A stretch of DNA of 35,386 bases from NCBI GenBank assembly GCA_025765615.1, contig JAIVFJ010000477.1, positions 1 through 35,386 of the forward strand, read 5' to 3'. The first letter of the stretch is position 1. Each line of letters starts with the position of its first letter. Both the position numbers and the translations under genes were made by a program. The stretch is from Zopfochytrium polystomum. Its lineage: Eukaryota; Chytridiomycota; Chytridiomycetes; Chytridiales; Chytridiaceae. Shown piece after piece: positions 19,033 through 28,918 of the stretch. The notes under the pieces are model-generated. The model worked only from the letters and a program-made list of their open reading frames with translations, searched no databases and was not told the DNA's origin.

Positions 19033-20754
19033 ATGTCGGGCCGCCAGAGCGTCGTCGCAGCCGCAGCCGCAGCCGGGGGCCCCAAAGTCTCGGTCGCCGC
19101 AACCATTGGTAACCCGGACTCCGCCGCCGCATCCTCCCGAGTCTTCGCCGCCCACCCGATCCTCCGCCGATCCCTCGACGTCCTCCTCGCGGAAGGCTCG
19201 CCGGACTACCCCGTGCTCCCCGTCTTCCAGCACACCCGAACCGGCGGCTTCGTCGACGACGCCAGGAACCCGCCGCTCTCGTTCCAGCGCGGCGACCGCA
19301 AGATGATCAACACCCTCGAGCCGGGACCCGTCGTCCCCGAAGTGTCGGTGCTCGCACCAGAGCTCACGCCGGACCCTTCTGGTTTCATCGTCCGCCTCGC
19401 CGGCGATCTGGAGATCGCACTCCACAGGTCCGTGGAGTCTTACCACAACATTCCTTCGTCGCGGACTTCGCCTTTGTACATGGATTCAACGGCTTGCCGG
19501 GCCTCGGGCCGTGGTCCATCGCCGGGATCGTTCGAGTCACCAACAACAAAAGCACCGCGCTCCAGCAAGTCAAGGTGTCCCTGGACTTCAGCGCAAACAT
19601 GGCGTGCAAGCACATCGTGAAGGCCCTTTTTGAGAACGTCTCCTCCGCGAATGCCGGAATGGCCCTTGCAAAGCACGTAGGAGCCAGGCATCTCGAGAGA
19701 TGGCGGCTGGTTGAGGCCACCACCCACGATATTCAGATCGCAAAGCTGGTGAGTATAGCACCTCTTCCTGCTCGTTCAAAAAGATACTGATTCCCCCAAC
19801 CGCTGCGAACAGGGGCCACGAGAGTCGTTCAATGCCTCGTTCCGATACCTATTCACCCAAGTCTATCCTCCATCCGTTGACCTCATCACTTTGAACCTGA
19901 ACGAATCCGCAACGAATACCTCATACAAACTGACGGTCAGCGTCCGTGTCCCAAAGAAAGGATTCTTCGGCGACGACACCTATGTCTCCCTCACCAAAGA
20001 CATCCCGGTCCACTTGTATTCAAAGTCGCAAATCGGAGAGGTCCTTCAAAGCGCACTACAAAAGAGGGTCGAAACGATGCAGGCGAGAGCGCCTGAGTTT
20101 CCATGGAGAATGTCGCTGGCGCACAGCGATCTGGCCCCATCCGAGACCGCCTTTCTCGACATCACAGTCGGAACCCACAACGGGACGTCGTCGCTTCCGG
20201 AAATCACCGCAGTCACCGTTGAGATTGTCGAAGTCATTGGGTACCTCCGAGGCGAGCCCAAGTTCGACAAAAGCAAACAGGTGTTTACGCACGCGACGCA
20301 AAAGGTCTGCGAGCGTTACAAGTTTACCCCGACTTACGCCACCGTGTCGCCGAACAACCCCCTTCCGCTGTCTTGGACCCGCGACGACGCCCCATTGCTG
20401 CCAGACACCGCCGCGTCCCAGACCGCCATGCTACGCTTCCCGACCCCGCCTCTCGCAGCAGCCCGACGCGACACGATCCGCTTACCGCTCATGGCAAAGA
20501 CAGATCCGCAGTACCCTGCATCATGCATGAACCCCGATGGTCGGTGGCACGATGCGGTCATAGCGCACGACCTGCGCGTCGTCCTGCACGTCTTGGACGA
20601 GAAGCAACGGGTCGTGGAGGTGGAGAGTGTCATGGCGGTTTCAGTGATTGGCGTGCCGAGGGAGGAGCTTGTGCGGCTGGTGGACGCATACTCGGGGTTG
20701 CTGGAGGACGCACCGATTATTGATGATGATGAGGAGCTGCCGCCCGTGTTTTAG
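19033..20754 (+). CDS. arrestin-like protein A (one frame break)
   Basis: Exons 19033-19748 and 19813-20754 flank a 64-base intron. A missing base near 19472 must be restored to join SPL to FVHGFNGLPG, as the paralogue at 20936 shows. The first half contains LEIALHRSVE, LGPWSIAGIVRVTNN and VKVSLDFSANM, the strand pattern of an arrestin N-domain. The second half has TQVYPPSVDL, YKLTVSVRVPKKGFFG and SLTKDIPVHL, then a C-domain-like part (LDITVG, ITAVTVEIVEVIGYLRGE). CMNPDGRWHDAVIAHDLRVVLHV precedes an acidic tail ending ELPPVF. Arrestin-like proteins are cytosolic adaptors for membrane-protein traffic. No PPxY motif is seen, unlike classical yeast ARTs. The family call is by fold pattern; an LDB19-like or divergent relative is possible. 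Confidence 0.6.
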
Positions 20755-20935
20755 TTCGCCCTTGTTAGAATTCGAGTGGTTGTGAGCCCTTTCACTCGAC
20801 AATAATGTAAAATCGGTTTTATGTCCTCGTGTTCATCGTGTCCCTCTGTGCACGCATGTGTCAACGATGAGTAGTTTGGGTGGCACGGTGCAGGTCACCC
20901 GACCCATTATTAATATCTGATTACGTAAAGCTCCT
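20755..20935. other. short intergenic region between arrestin-like A and B
   Basis: A 181-base AT-richer gap; the promoter of gene B must lie here or in the 3' UTR of gene A. Confidence 0.4.
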
Positions 20936-22647
20936 ATGTCCCGTCGGCGCAGCATCGTCGGAGCCGTCCCCGGCGGCCCGAAGGTGTCGGTCGCCGCTAC
21001 AATTTGGAACGCGGACTCGGCCTCCGCATCCGCGCGAGTCTTCGCCGCCCACCCGATCCTTCGCCGATCTCTCGACGCCCTCCTCGCCGAAGGCTCACCG
21101 GACTACCCCGTGCTCCCCGTCTTCCAGCACACCCGAACGGGCGGCTTCCTCGACGACTCGAGAAACCCGCCCCACTCGTTCAAGCGCGGCGACGCTCGCA
21201 TGATGAGCAACTCTCTCGAGCAGGGACCCGTCGTTCCAGAAGTGTCTGCGCTCCCTCCAGAGCTCACGCCGGACCACTCTGGCTTTGTTGTTCGTCTCTC
21301 CGGCGACCTCGAGATCGCACTCCACAGGTCCGTTGAGCCGTACCACCACATTCCTTCGTCGTGCACTTCGCCGTTCGTCCACGGGTTCAATGGGTTGCCG
21401 GGCCTCGGGCCGTGGTCCATCGCCGGGGTGATTCGCATCACCAACAACAAAGACACTGCGGTCCACCGGCTCAAGGTGAGGCTCGACTTAACGGCGAACA
21501 TGGCCAGCAAGCACCTGGTGAAAGCAATCATGGAGAATGTCGCCGACATGAGCACTGGGCTGGTCGCAAAACATTTGAGGAGATGGCGTCTGGTGGAGAT
21601 CAAGCCTCACGAGCTCCAAATCGAAAAGCTGGTTAGCCTCCCTCTGCTTCCTGTAAATTTACAACTAAAGCGAAAGTGTGCGACCGCGAAAAGGGGCCTC
21701 GAGAGTCTTTCTTTGCCTCGTTCCGATTCCTTTTTACGCAAGTCTATCCACCATCTGTTGACCTCATCGCTTTGAATCTGAACGAATCCGCGACAAACAC
21801 GTACTACAGGCTGACGGTGAACGTAATGATACCAAGAAAGGGCTTCTTCACAAATGACACCTATCTCTCTGTCACCAAAGACGTACCCGTCCACCTGTAT
21901 TCGAAGCCGCAAATTGCCGAAGTCCTTCAAAGCGCACTTCGAAAGCGGATCGAAATCCTGCAGGCGAGAGCCCCTGAATTTCCATGGAGAATGTCTCTTG
22001 CCCACAGCGACCTGGCCCCATCCGAGATCGCTTTCCTCGACATTACGGTCGGCGCACTTCCAGGCACCTCGACGCTTCCAGAAATCACCGCCGTCACCGT
22101 GGAGATTATCGAAGTCATTGGGTACCTCCGCGGCGAGCCCAAGTTCGACAAGAGCAAACAGGTCTTTACGCACGCTACCCAAAAGGTCTGCGAGCGGTAC
22201 AAGTTTTCGCCTTCGACTTCCACCACCCCACCATCGCCGACGGCCTTGCCTCCGCTATCTTGGACCCGCGACGACGTCCCACAACTCCCCGACACTACCG
22301 CCACCCAGACCGCCGTGCTGCGTTTCGGGACCCCGCCTCTCGCGGCAGCCCGACGCGACGCGGTCCGGATGCCGCCCTCGGCGAAGCAAGACCCGCAGTA
22401 CCCCGCGTCGTGCATGAACCCAGACGGGCGGTGGCACGACGCCGTCGTTGCGCACGACTTGCGCGTCGTCCTGCACGTTGTGGACGAGAAGCGGCGCACT
22501 GTCGAGGTCGAGGGTGTCATGGCGGTTTCGGTAATTGGAGTTCCGAGAGAGGAGCTTGTGCGGTTGGTGGACGCGTATCCGGGGCTGCTGGAGGACGCAC
22601 CGATCATTGATGAGGAGGAAGAGGAGGATCTGCCGACCGTTTTTTAG
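20936..22647 (+). CDS. arrestin-like protein B (549 aa, intact)
   Basis: Exons 20936-21631 and 21694-22647 flank a 62-base intron at exactly the same codon (KL / GPRES) as in genes A and C. The frame is uninterrupted. Arrestin-type strands are visible: LEIALHRSVEPYHHIPS, GFNGLPGLGPWSIAGVIRIT, LKVRLDLTANM, TQVYPPSVDLIALNLNES and YRLTVNVMIPRKGFF. The C-terminal part (DITVGALPGTSTLPEITAVT, VIGYLRGEPKFDKSKQVF, CMNPDGRWHDAV) is strongly conserved among copies. The tail is acidic (DEEEEEDLPTVF). A variable Ser/Thr/Pro linker (SPSTSTTPPSPTALP) precedes the WTRDD motif. It follows gene A by 181 bases on the same strand and is the best reference for the family. The cargo is unknown. Confidence 0.65.
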
Positions 22648-22814
22648 TTTTAAAGGGGGCGCGGACAGCGAACGACCATGCCTGCGGTTCGTTAGTTTTT
22701 TCGGACCCAAATAATCAATCAGTACATGGCACACTCACTGCATGCATTTATGTGCTGTATGTGCACGCACAATGGGCATATTACAGTAAATTGCATAATT
22801 GTGTTGTCGGTGTC

Positions 22815-23023
22815 ATCCCGTCCAAGACGCTTCTTCTCGTCGCAAATCACGCGAAACCAATGCTCCACAATCGCAGCGACTCCGATGCCACCGGCCCGCC
22901 TAAAGTCTCCGTCGTCGCCACCGTCGGCGACCCCGACTCGGCTTCCGCCTCCTCCCGCGTCTTCGTCGCCCACCCGATCCTCCGCTGATCGCTGGACGTC
23001 CTCCTCGCCGAAGGCGTTCTGAC
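22815..23023 (+). pseudogene. truncated arrestin-like copy D (promoter and first ~55 codons)
   Basis: From 22815 the sequence is nearly identical to the region upstream of gene C (atcccgtccaagacgc, then caaatcacgcgaaacc). It continues from the ATG at 22860 with MLHNRSDSDATGPPKVSVVA and VFVAHPILR. A TGA at 22986-22988 replaces an Arg codon of gene C. After SLDVLLAEG, at about 23016-23023, homology stops abruptly and AT-richer DNA begins. It is therefore a recent partial duplicate of gene C that carries a nonsense change and was cut by the mobile-element island. Confidence 0.8.
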
Positions 23024-23247
23024 ATCGTTTTGGGCAAAATTGAAAGATGGCCATCTGATCAGAATACTGTCTAAAGAAGGAAAAAATCTGTCCCTTCTCC
23101 AACTTATTTCAAATGTAGAAGGAACTGATGACAATAGGGCCCCTGCTGCTGCAGCACCTTTGCTGGGTGAGTGATTGTTTTTTTCTGAAGAAGCTTAAAG
23201 ATGCTAATGTAGTTGTTGGAATACTCTCCTGGTCCTACCAAGGCTGA

Positions 23248-23992
23248 TTGGGAAGGCTGATGATAGCACTGCTGCCCCATCTGCTGATTCTGCACTGGCT
23301 GGCTCATCAATGGCAAACGCACCTTCTCAAATTGCCAGTTCCACTGGCGGCTCAACTGGTGGTGCTTCTAGTTCACTGGACTCTGCACCCTCAACTCCAT
23401 CTGCTTCATTGGACGCAACTGCCCAAACGAGCTGCTGCGGCAGCAGCAGAAGCTGCCTGGAAAGTGGCACAGACATTCAAGCTTCCTCCACCTGTGTATT
23501 GTCAGCAGACTGCTTCAACAAAAGGATCTGGAGCGCCGCAAGCCACACCAGCAGCAGTTCCAAATCAGCCCAGCAATCGTCCAATTGACACGAAAAAAGG
23601 CGGCGCTTCTGACCAAGCTGCAGAAAAACAAGTTCCAAAGCAACCCAGCAATCAGCCTATTGCCAAGAAAGACGACGCTTCAGAGTCAATTGCAGAAAAT
23701 CAAGTCGCAAATCAACAACTCCCTGCGAAAAGGCATAGGTTTGCCCAGCACTTTGATAACCTTAAAGAATGGTACGATGATGAATTTGACAACTGAATTT
23801 GCAGCTTTGGCTTCAGTCAGGGAGGATTTGGAAAAAACAGCGCAAGCAGCAGAAAGGAAGAAGGGTCAGTTGGATGGAGAAGATGCTTTATCAATCACAT
23901 CGATGACCAAAAAAGCAGCCGAGATTCCATCAATTGAAGCTGAGCTGGAAGCGATGAGGAATCTTGTTGGGAGAACTTGTCCTTCACCCTAA
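23248..23992 (+). pseudogene. broken coding relic with Gln/Ala/Ser-rich and coiled-coil-like parts
   Basis: Three frames each look coding over different parts: SSTGGSTGGASSSLDSAPST (from 23310), then AVPNQPSNRPIDTKKGGASD with a repeated QPSN-P-I motif and HFDNLKEWYDDEFDN (to 23796), then FAALASVREDLEKTAQAAER with a heptad-like charged helix (to 23992). The stop at 23990-23992 lies just before the LTR-like segment. No known domain is recognised. It may be the decayed gene of the mobile element. Confidence 0.35.
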
Positions 23993-24045
23993 ACAGTCAG
24001 ACCCATATACTTATGACATTGCTTCAGTGTTATGAATCACCCTCT

Positions 24046-24178
24046 GGAAACCTCTGGAACCTTCTAGGACATTCCTTCATGGAACCTTGTGGAACCTTCT
24101 GGAACCTTCTTTGCTTTCCTGACTTGTCTTGTTGTCATTGGTATCATTGTATTACTAATTGCTCTTTCTGGAACTTTC
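24046..24178 (+). promoter_or_regulatory. array of heat-shock-element-like GAAnnTTC motifs
   Basis: GGAACCTTCT-type units recur (24046-24112), giving runs of GAAnnTTC in alternating orientation. A further TTCtgGAActTTC lies at about 24166-24178. This is the consensus layout bound by heat-shock transcription factor trimers. It lies directly upstream of the TATA box at 24211. Confidence 0.55.
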
Positions 24179-24210
24179 TTTGAGTCTTGACAAGGAAGAC
24201 TCCCAAAGGG

Positions 24211-24219
24211 TATAAAAGG
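24211..24219 (+). promoter_or_regulatory. TATA box in LTR-like segment
   Basis: TATAAAAGG follows the heat-shock-type motifs at core-promoter spacing. Confidence 0.6.
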
Positions 24220-24362
24220 GGGATGGGGGACCTGTCCCATCCCTCAAGTGAATTATTGTTTCCAATACAATCATCACTCCTCTCAGTTCCTTGTCTGCCT
24301 TGCCCTGTCCTGCCATGTTCCTGACATTCAGCGCGCCACCTTGAATTGATTAGTGACAATTC

Positions 24363-24373
24363 TGGCGCACATC
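24363..24373 (+). other. candidate primer-binding site
   Basis: TGGCGCACATC begins four bases after the CA end of the LTR-like segment. Starting with TGG, the complement of a tRNA CCA tail, is the usual rule. The tRNA was not identified. Confidence 0.35.
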
Positions 24374-24834
24374 TTTTGGTGAGGCGAGACGAAATGACCT
24401 GGATGATCAAGTCAGATATTCTCACTGAGTTTTCTTGTATATGCAACAATTCATCTGAGATGCAGGAGCAAGGCATTGTTGTTATCAATTCTATGTGTTC
24501 CCAAGATCTATTTCGCGTATTGTTCAGAAGAACTTTCATTATGTGCAGGTGGTCTTTATATTCCTTTTTGGGAAAAACCACTTCCAAGTAGCTGCTTGGA
24601 GTGCTCATTCAAAGGTCGTTCGAGTGATGTGCTCCCTGAATTATCAAATACCTGTGGAGCCGACATATGAGATCTCCTCTTCATCTTCAGGGGCTCATCT
24701 ATAGTCTAGTGGCAAAACGGGATAAGACAAGTCTTTAAGATGGGAAGCTCCTGGTTATTAGCAGAGCCAGTACCCTGGATTCAGCTCAAACTCAACAAAG
24801 ATTGATGATGTGATTCAATTCTGTCTTTACTCAA
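24374..24834. other. non-coding element interior
   Basis: No coding frame is convincing. A box A-like TAGTCTAGTGG lies at 24703-24713, flanked by GGCTC and GAGCC arms, so this may include a second, more decayed tRNA-like unit. Confidence 0.3.
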
Positions 24835-24906
24835 GGACAGCTAGACCAAGTGGAGTTGCTCAATGAAGAGTACCCCAAAGGCCCCAGGTTCAAGCCCTGA
24901 CTGTCC
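24835..24906 (+). repeat. tRNA-like unit (SINE head or tRNA relic)
   Basis: In 72 bases, GGACAG at the start pairs with CTGTCC at the end. A box A-like TAGACCAAGTGG is followed by box B GGTTCAAGCCC with a T-arm of four pairs around TTCAAGC. The D and anticodon arms pair poorly, so a working tRNA is unlikely. A tRNA-derived SINE promoter fits best. Confidence 0.5.
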
Positions 24907-25071
24907 AAATTGGTGATCAAAGGTGAGGTCCTGGGCTAATAAGCCCTCAGCCCGATGGAATCACTAGTGGATGGCAAGTCTACACAGTGAGAGCCGCTAA
25001 GCGGGATTTCATGCTGAGGGCATGAGACAGCTGCTAAAGTTAGCAACAGGGGATAGAAACCTTGCCCCCAG
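24907..25071. other. non-coding element interior
   Basis: Sequence downstream of the tRNA-like unit, possibly the SINE body. Nothing else is recognised. Confidence 0.3.
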
Positions 25072-25183
25072 CTTGGCATACACACACTGGCCTGGGGGAA
25101 TCATACCTCTACTAGCTTGGTCTGGTAGCACTGGCCTAAGAGGACTCCATCCCCAGCTTGGTCTGGTAGCACTGGCCTAGGGA
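25072..25183 (+). repeat. three-copy short direct repeat
   Basis: The core AGCTTGGTCTGGTAGCACTG occurs at about 25119 and again at about 25156, 37 bases apart. A diverged copy (gcttggcatacacacactgg) lies at about 25073. Confidence 0.7.
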
Positions 25184-25202
25184 GAAACACCAAAGAGGAA
25201 AG

Positions 25203-25351
25203 AAAAGGATTGGTTGTTACCTAAGTAGGATTTATTGAGAGAGAGTAGATATATATAGAGCAAAAGAGGAGAGAGAGAGGGAGTATTTATAGGAAAGGGG
25301 AAGAGAGAAAGAAGAAAAGGAAGAAAGGGAGAAAAGAGAAAATGAAAGAAG
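25203..25351. repeat. purine-rich tract; on the minus strand TATAAATA then AATAAA
   Basis: The plus strand is nearly all A and G between about 25243 and 25351. Read on the minus strand, CCTATAAATACTCC is followed about 50-60 bases later by CAATAAATCC, a TATA and poly(A)-signal pair as in a compact LTR. Low-complexity sequence makes this weak. Confidence 0.3.
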
Positions 25352-27088
25352 GAACAATTTGGAAGGATGAATCACTCTTCCAGCCACACCCCCCCCCACC
25401 CAGTGTCTCCCCTGCCTCCAAATTTGGGGTGAACATATTTGAGGCTTTGAGGCCACATCAGTGCAGGGACAGTGGATTGAAAGGTGGGAAAATGAGAGAA
25501 AAAGGAAAATGAGTAAAAATAAGAATGAATAGGATGAATAAGGGGTGTGCCCCTTGTGCTTAGGCCCATTCAGCACAAGAAACACAGGATGCTCTTTTAT
25601 AGTGATAAACACTAGAGCCCGTGAGGGATGTGATGAATGGTAATAAAAAATAAATATGGGGGGCCAATATAATGACATGGTCACAACTGGGGAAGAGCTT
25701 TTAGGGAGACCCCAGCTAAGACCATGATCAGTGAGATTAGGAATCTCACAGACATCAAAGATTCTGTCAATCATTCAAGAAGTCTGTTCAGTCACAAACA
25801 TACCAAACGCGTGGAAGAATGTTGCTTTCATCAACTTCCAGAGGTTCCAATTCAACAGAATAAGTCAAACATTTGTGCAATCTTTTCAGTGGTGAGCCCT
25901 CTGAACTATTTTTACCTGCCTCTTTCTAACATTGATCGGCCATGGCGCCAAGTTTAACTGCATGCTTCTTATATCCACCTCTGATCATCTTGAGGTGGGT
26001 GTGTGAGACTGTGCTCTCTAAATCCTCACCCTGGGCTATGGGTGGCAAATAGAGCAATGACCTAAATACCAATCCTGAAAAGTGAAAAAGGGCAAAAAGG
26101 AGATGTCTAGGGGTCACCAGACAGGACAATGTATTTGGAGTCTTAAGAAGCCCAAGAAACACAAAGAAACTCTCTTACTACACAAAGAGAAGACTCTCAC
26201 ACTCAGACCAAAGGCAACTGTGAAAAGGTGGCACACTAGCAAAGAATGTGCAGGGTTCTCTGGTCCATGACACAGAGTGGGCCCAATGGGAGGCAAAAGC
26301 CAAAGCCAAAGGGGACCGGGAAATCCGGTAACAATGCTGGAGGTGCAAGATGCAGCAAGCTCCAGGGAGCGGCACTAAGTGCAGCACTCCAATCCAACTG
26401 AAGAAGACAAGAGAGTGGGGAGGAAAGTGGCCAGACCCTGGTCTGTTGGAGCCACCACCATGGAGCAAGGCTCCCTCTCTGTCAAAGACAAGCCCTAAGT
26501 TGGAGGGGGTTGGACACAAAGGGCAAACACAAGGAACAGTTAGTGTGCAGAGGTGTCTGTTGAATTAAATCAGAACTGTTTTCCACTTAACAGAACCAGA
26601 CACAACTTGTCTCACTCCAAGGAGAAGTTCCAACTCAATCCAAGGAGGGGGCACACAGGGGTGGGAGACAGTGGGACTCTTCTTACTTCATCCTACTAGG
26701 ACACAGACATCTGCTTCACCAAGCCAGAGGAATTCCCTATCTTAGAAGCAAGGAAGGTTAACACCCACTCCCTCACCCACTCCCTCACCCAAATGTGGCA
26801 CCATGACATCACAGGCATTAATCTGAGAGAAAGAGGGTCTGAACCCAGTGAAGACCAGGCCCACCAGAGGCCACAGGAGCCAACAACCAGGGAGGAGGGG
26901 GCATACCTGAGAGACCGTTCCTGCAGCAGTACCTGACCAGACAGCTCATTCATATCCCCTTGAGAGACCTGGATTTGACTAGATGTATTGACAGGAACCT
27001 AGAGGCACCACCACAGATTTACCCTCCATCCTTCCATCACCAAGTGGCTCCTACCCAGTCCAACCTAAGCAGCATGCAGAATTGGTGA
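25352..27088. other. AT-richer non-coding stretch, no gene recognised
   Basis: 1.7 kb of repeat-like DNA without a frame longer than about 110 codons or any recognisable domain. A 12-base unit (cactccctcacc) is tandemly repeated near 26765-26789. Confidence 0.4.
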
Positions 27089-27158
27089 GGTGCACTGGGG
27101 CTTGAACCCAGCACACTGCCATCATGGCCAAGAGGACTTCAACCTCCTGTCACACACC
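27089..27158 (-). repeat. second tRNA-like unit, opposite orientation
   Basis: On the minus strand GGTGTG pairs with TGCACC, allowing G-U pairs, over a 70-base span. A perfect five-pair T-arm CTGGG/CCCAG closes a TTCAAGC loop. Box A is poor, so this looks like a relic or a SINE fragment rather than a gene. Confidence 0.45.
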
Positions 27159-27690
27159 AGGGGACTGCCACCCCCAGCTCTACATACAGTCAGGAAGAAA
27201 GGGGCAGGCAAGGGACTTCAGGCACAGGTTCTCACAGTCAACAAGATGGGGGGCAGCTGCTTAAATAGGAAAGGGTTGGAATCAGCGCGGTGAAGGAAGA
27301 AGGAAGGGAAAAGAGGGGAAAACATATACAAAAGAACAAAACAATAAATAAAACAGCAAAGAAGAGAGAGGAGTGAGTCACCAAACAATGGGGCTGAGCC
27401 ATCAAACAAGGAAGACAGCCCAGAAAATCATGGAGCATTTCTTGGCATCAGCTGCCAAGAAAGATGGAGGAGATGGAGAGAGCTGGTTGGTGCAAAGAGG
27501 AAGACAGTCACTCTCAGCCATACAAGAAAGAAAAGACACAGACAGAGACAACAAGGAATAAATAAAAGAGAAAACAGGAAAAACAGGAAAAACAGGATAA
27601 ATTACTAATTGGAAAAATAAGTAAAAATCATCAATGAAAAGATAAAGAAAAGCCCTGTGATCTCATACCCTTTTATGAGGTATTACATCA
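27159..27690. other. AT-richer non-coding stretch
   Basis: No gene is recognised. Short A-rich repeats (ggaaaaaca units at 27573-27597) and an inverted pair CTCATA/TATGAG (27662-27679) are visible. Confidence 0.4.
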
Positions 27691-27699
27691 TGGTAGCAG
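27691..27699 (+). other. possible initiator-tRNA primer-binding site
   Basis: TGGTAGCAG follows ATTACATCA. Its first nine bases complement the 3' end of eukaryotic initiator tRNA-Met (CTGCTACCA). No LTR pair is seen, so the match may be chance. Confidence 0.25.
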
Positions 27700-27863
27700 G
27701 TGGTAGGGCTTGTTAGTTCTGCCATCATCTTGTTAACTCTGTCCATCTGGGCTTAGCACTTCTCCCACAGAAGTGTTTCAGTCCTAAGTCATTTCCAAAA
27801 GTGAGGGGCCATTGGCCAGGCATAGTAGGACTTTGCATTTCTGCCCAGTCTGTTAACTAGCAT

Positions 27864-27915
27864 GTCTCGAACTTGGCACCTAGTCACGTTTTGCCAGCAA
27901 AACGCGTGTCGAGAC
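27864..27915. repeat. nested palindrome at the right side of the island
   Basis: Outer arms GTCTCGA (27864-27870) and TCGAGAC (27909-27915) enclose a perfect hairpin CGTTTTGC/GCAAAACG (27887-27894 and 27897-27904) with a two-base loop. The position is close to where host base composition resumes. Confidence 0.75.
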
Positions 27916-27965
27916 GGGGTGGTAATCCTCACAATTACCAGTTAAAAAGTGGGTATACACTTAAT

Positions 27966-28363
27966 TTATTTGAGGTCACAGGCTCGACAGCCTGTTGTCC
28001 TCACAGGTGCGCCAGCTCCAATTCTTGGAAAATGGGAGCTCCCACTGCCATTTTTCCTTGTCTCTTGTTTGAATCCCCCATCGTTTGCCGCCGTGTTCAC
28101 ATGGGAAGGCGGAGGAGGAGGCGCTGGCGGAGCCTGGTCGATGATGAAGTCGAAGAAGCCATCACCGTTCGGAGCAGGACGCACCCACGTGAGGAGGACC
28201 AAGGCGGCCGCCTGACACGCCACATTCGTCGTGTTACCTGCAGGGCGACCCCACCCAGGCTGCCAGCGAAGGTCGCCGCCAGCATCGCACACCTGCAGGC
28301 GTGGAGGTGCACGCCGTTCACGAGAACGTTGTTGACGTCGAGGGCGGGGGCCACTGCAGCCAT
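27966..28363 (-). pseudogene. possible 5' fragment of an unknown minus-strand gene
   Basis: GC-rich sequence resumes here. From an ATG at 28361-28363 the minus strand reads MAAVAPALDVNNVLVNGVHL. Splicing or a frame change is needed to continue into VRPAPNGDGFFDFIIDQAP, which ends in a proline run and then enters the island. It would be the head of a gene cut by the island. No family is recognised, and the reading frame choice is uncertain. Confidence 0.3.
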
Positions 28364-28733
28364 CGTACAGTAAAGACAAGGGAGAGCGAGGGGAGCAGTG
28401 CGAACCTGAGATCTTTTTTCTTCTCCTTTTTTCCCAATTTTCGCACTCCGATATGTCCTCCCTCCGACGCGGGAATGTCATTGGTCTGACAAGTCAACGT
28501 GCAAGATGGCGGATTGTTCCGCGAGGGCACATTGCGACGGTGCACTCGGATACATACATGTATTTGAATGTTTGAAACCCACAACACGAAAAGCCCAGCC
28601 CCAGCCCCCAGTTTCAATTGTGATTGTGAAGAATAATAATCGCGAGCCACATGGACAGTGCCGGCTCGCTTCGGACGCGCAGTGAGGGACAGCCTCATCC
28701 GAATTAGGTGAGCAGCACAGCCTCAGGAAGCGA

Positions 28734-28766
<33 letters not shown>

Positions 28767-28918
28767 GAAACGGATCGGATTGACTGAGCAGCACGTGCTC
28801 CGCTTGTGCGCAATAAAATAAAGTCACTCACAATCAGGTCGAACGTCGATCCCGTCCAAGACGCTTCTTCTCGCTCCCTCGCTCCCTCCCTCCCTCCGTC
28901 GCAAATCACGCGAAACCA
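28364..28918. promoter_or_regulatory. upstream region of arrestin-like gene C
   Basis: Contains the (GACA)n tract and, at about 28850-28918, the 5' UTR shared with copy D. Gene C differs from copy D here by an insertion of CTCCCTCG-type repeats (about 28871-28898). Confidence 0.5.
28737..28764. repeat. (GACA)7 microsatellite
   Basis: Seven uninterrupted GACA units upstream of the arrestin-like gene C. Confidence 0.9.

Larger units (their letters stand above)
24028..24358 (+). mobile_element. LTR-like segment, TG...CA, 331 bp
   Basis: The segment starts TGTTATGAATC and ends GATTAGTGACA. It carries heat-shock-type motifs and a TATA box at 24211, and is followed four bases later by a TGG-starting primer-site-like sequence. 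That order (U3 motifs, TATA, CA end, primer site) is typical of a 5' LTR. No second copy of it was seen in the window, so it would be solo or truncated. Confidence 0.45.
23024..27950. mobile_element. AT-richer island of retroelement and SINE-like debris (~4.9 kb)
   Basis: Base composition drops visibly from the GC-rich host pattern at about 23.02 kb and returns near 27.95 kb. The island starts inside arrestin copy D. It contains an LTR-like segment with TATA and primer-site-like bases, two tRNA-like units in opposite orientation, short tandem repeats, purine tracts and a nested palindrome at its right side. No intact gag, pol, integrase or transposase frame is seen. It is probably a nest of old non-autonomous elements. 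A foreign or chimeric assembly segment cannot be excluded from sequence alone. Confidence 0.6.

Noticed and set aside
23248..23480. Hydrophobic Leu/His-rich start of the 183-codon frame as a membrane protein
   Set aside because: The alternative frame reads as a more natural Ser/Ala/Thr-rich sequence, and the region is frame-broken mobile-element DNA.
24835..24906. Functional tRNA gene
   Set aside because: The end and T arms pair but D and anticodon arms do not form well, and no clear anticodon can be assigned.
11377..28764. Microsatellites (11377-11402, 28737-28764) as CRISPR-like or telomeric repeats
   Set aside because: They are simple two- and four-base repeats without spacers or telomere units; no CRISPR array is expected or seen in this eukaryotic window.
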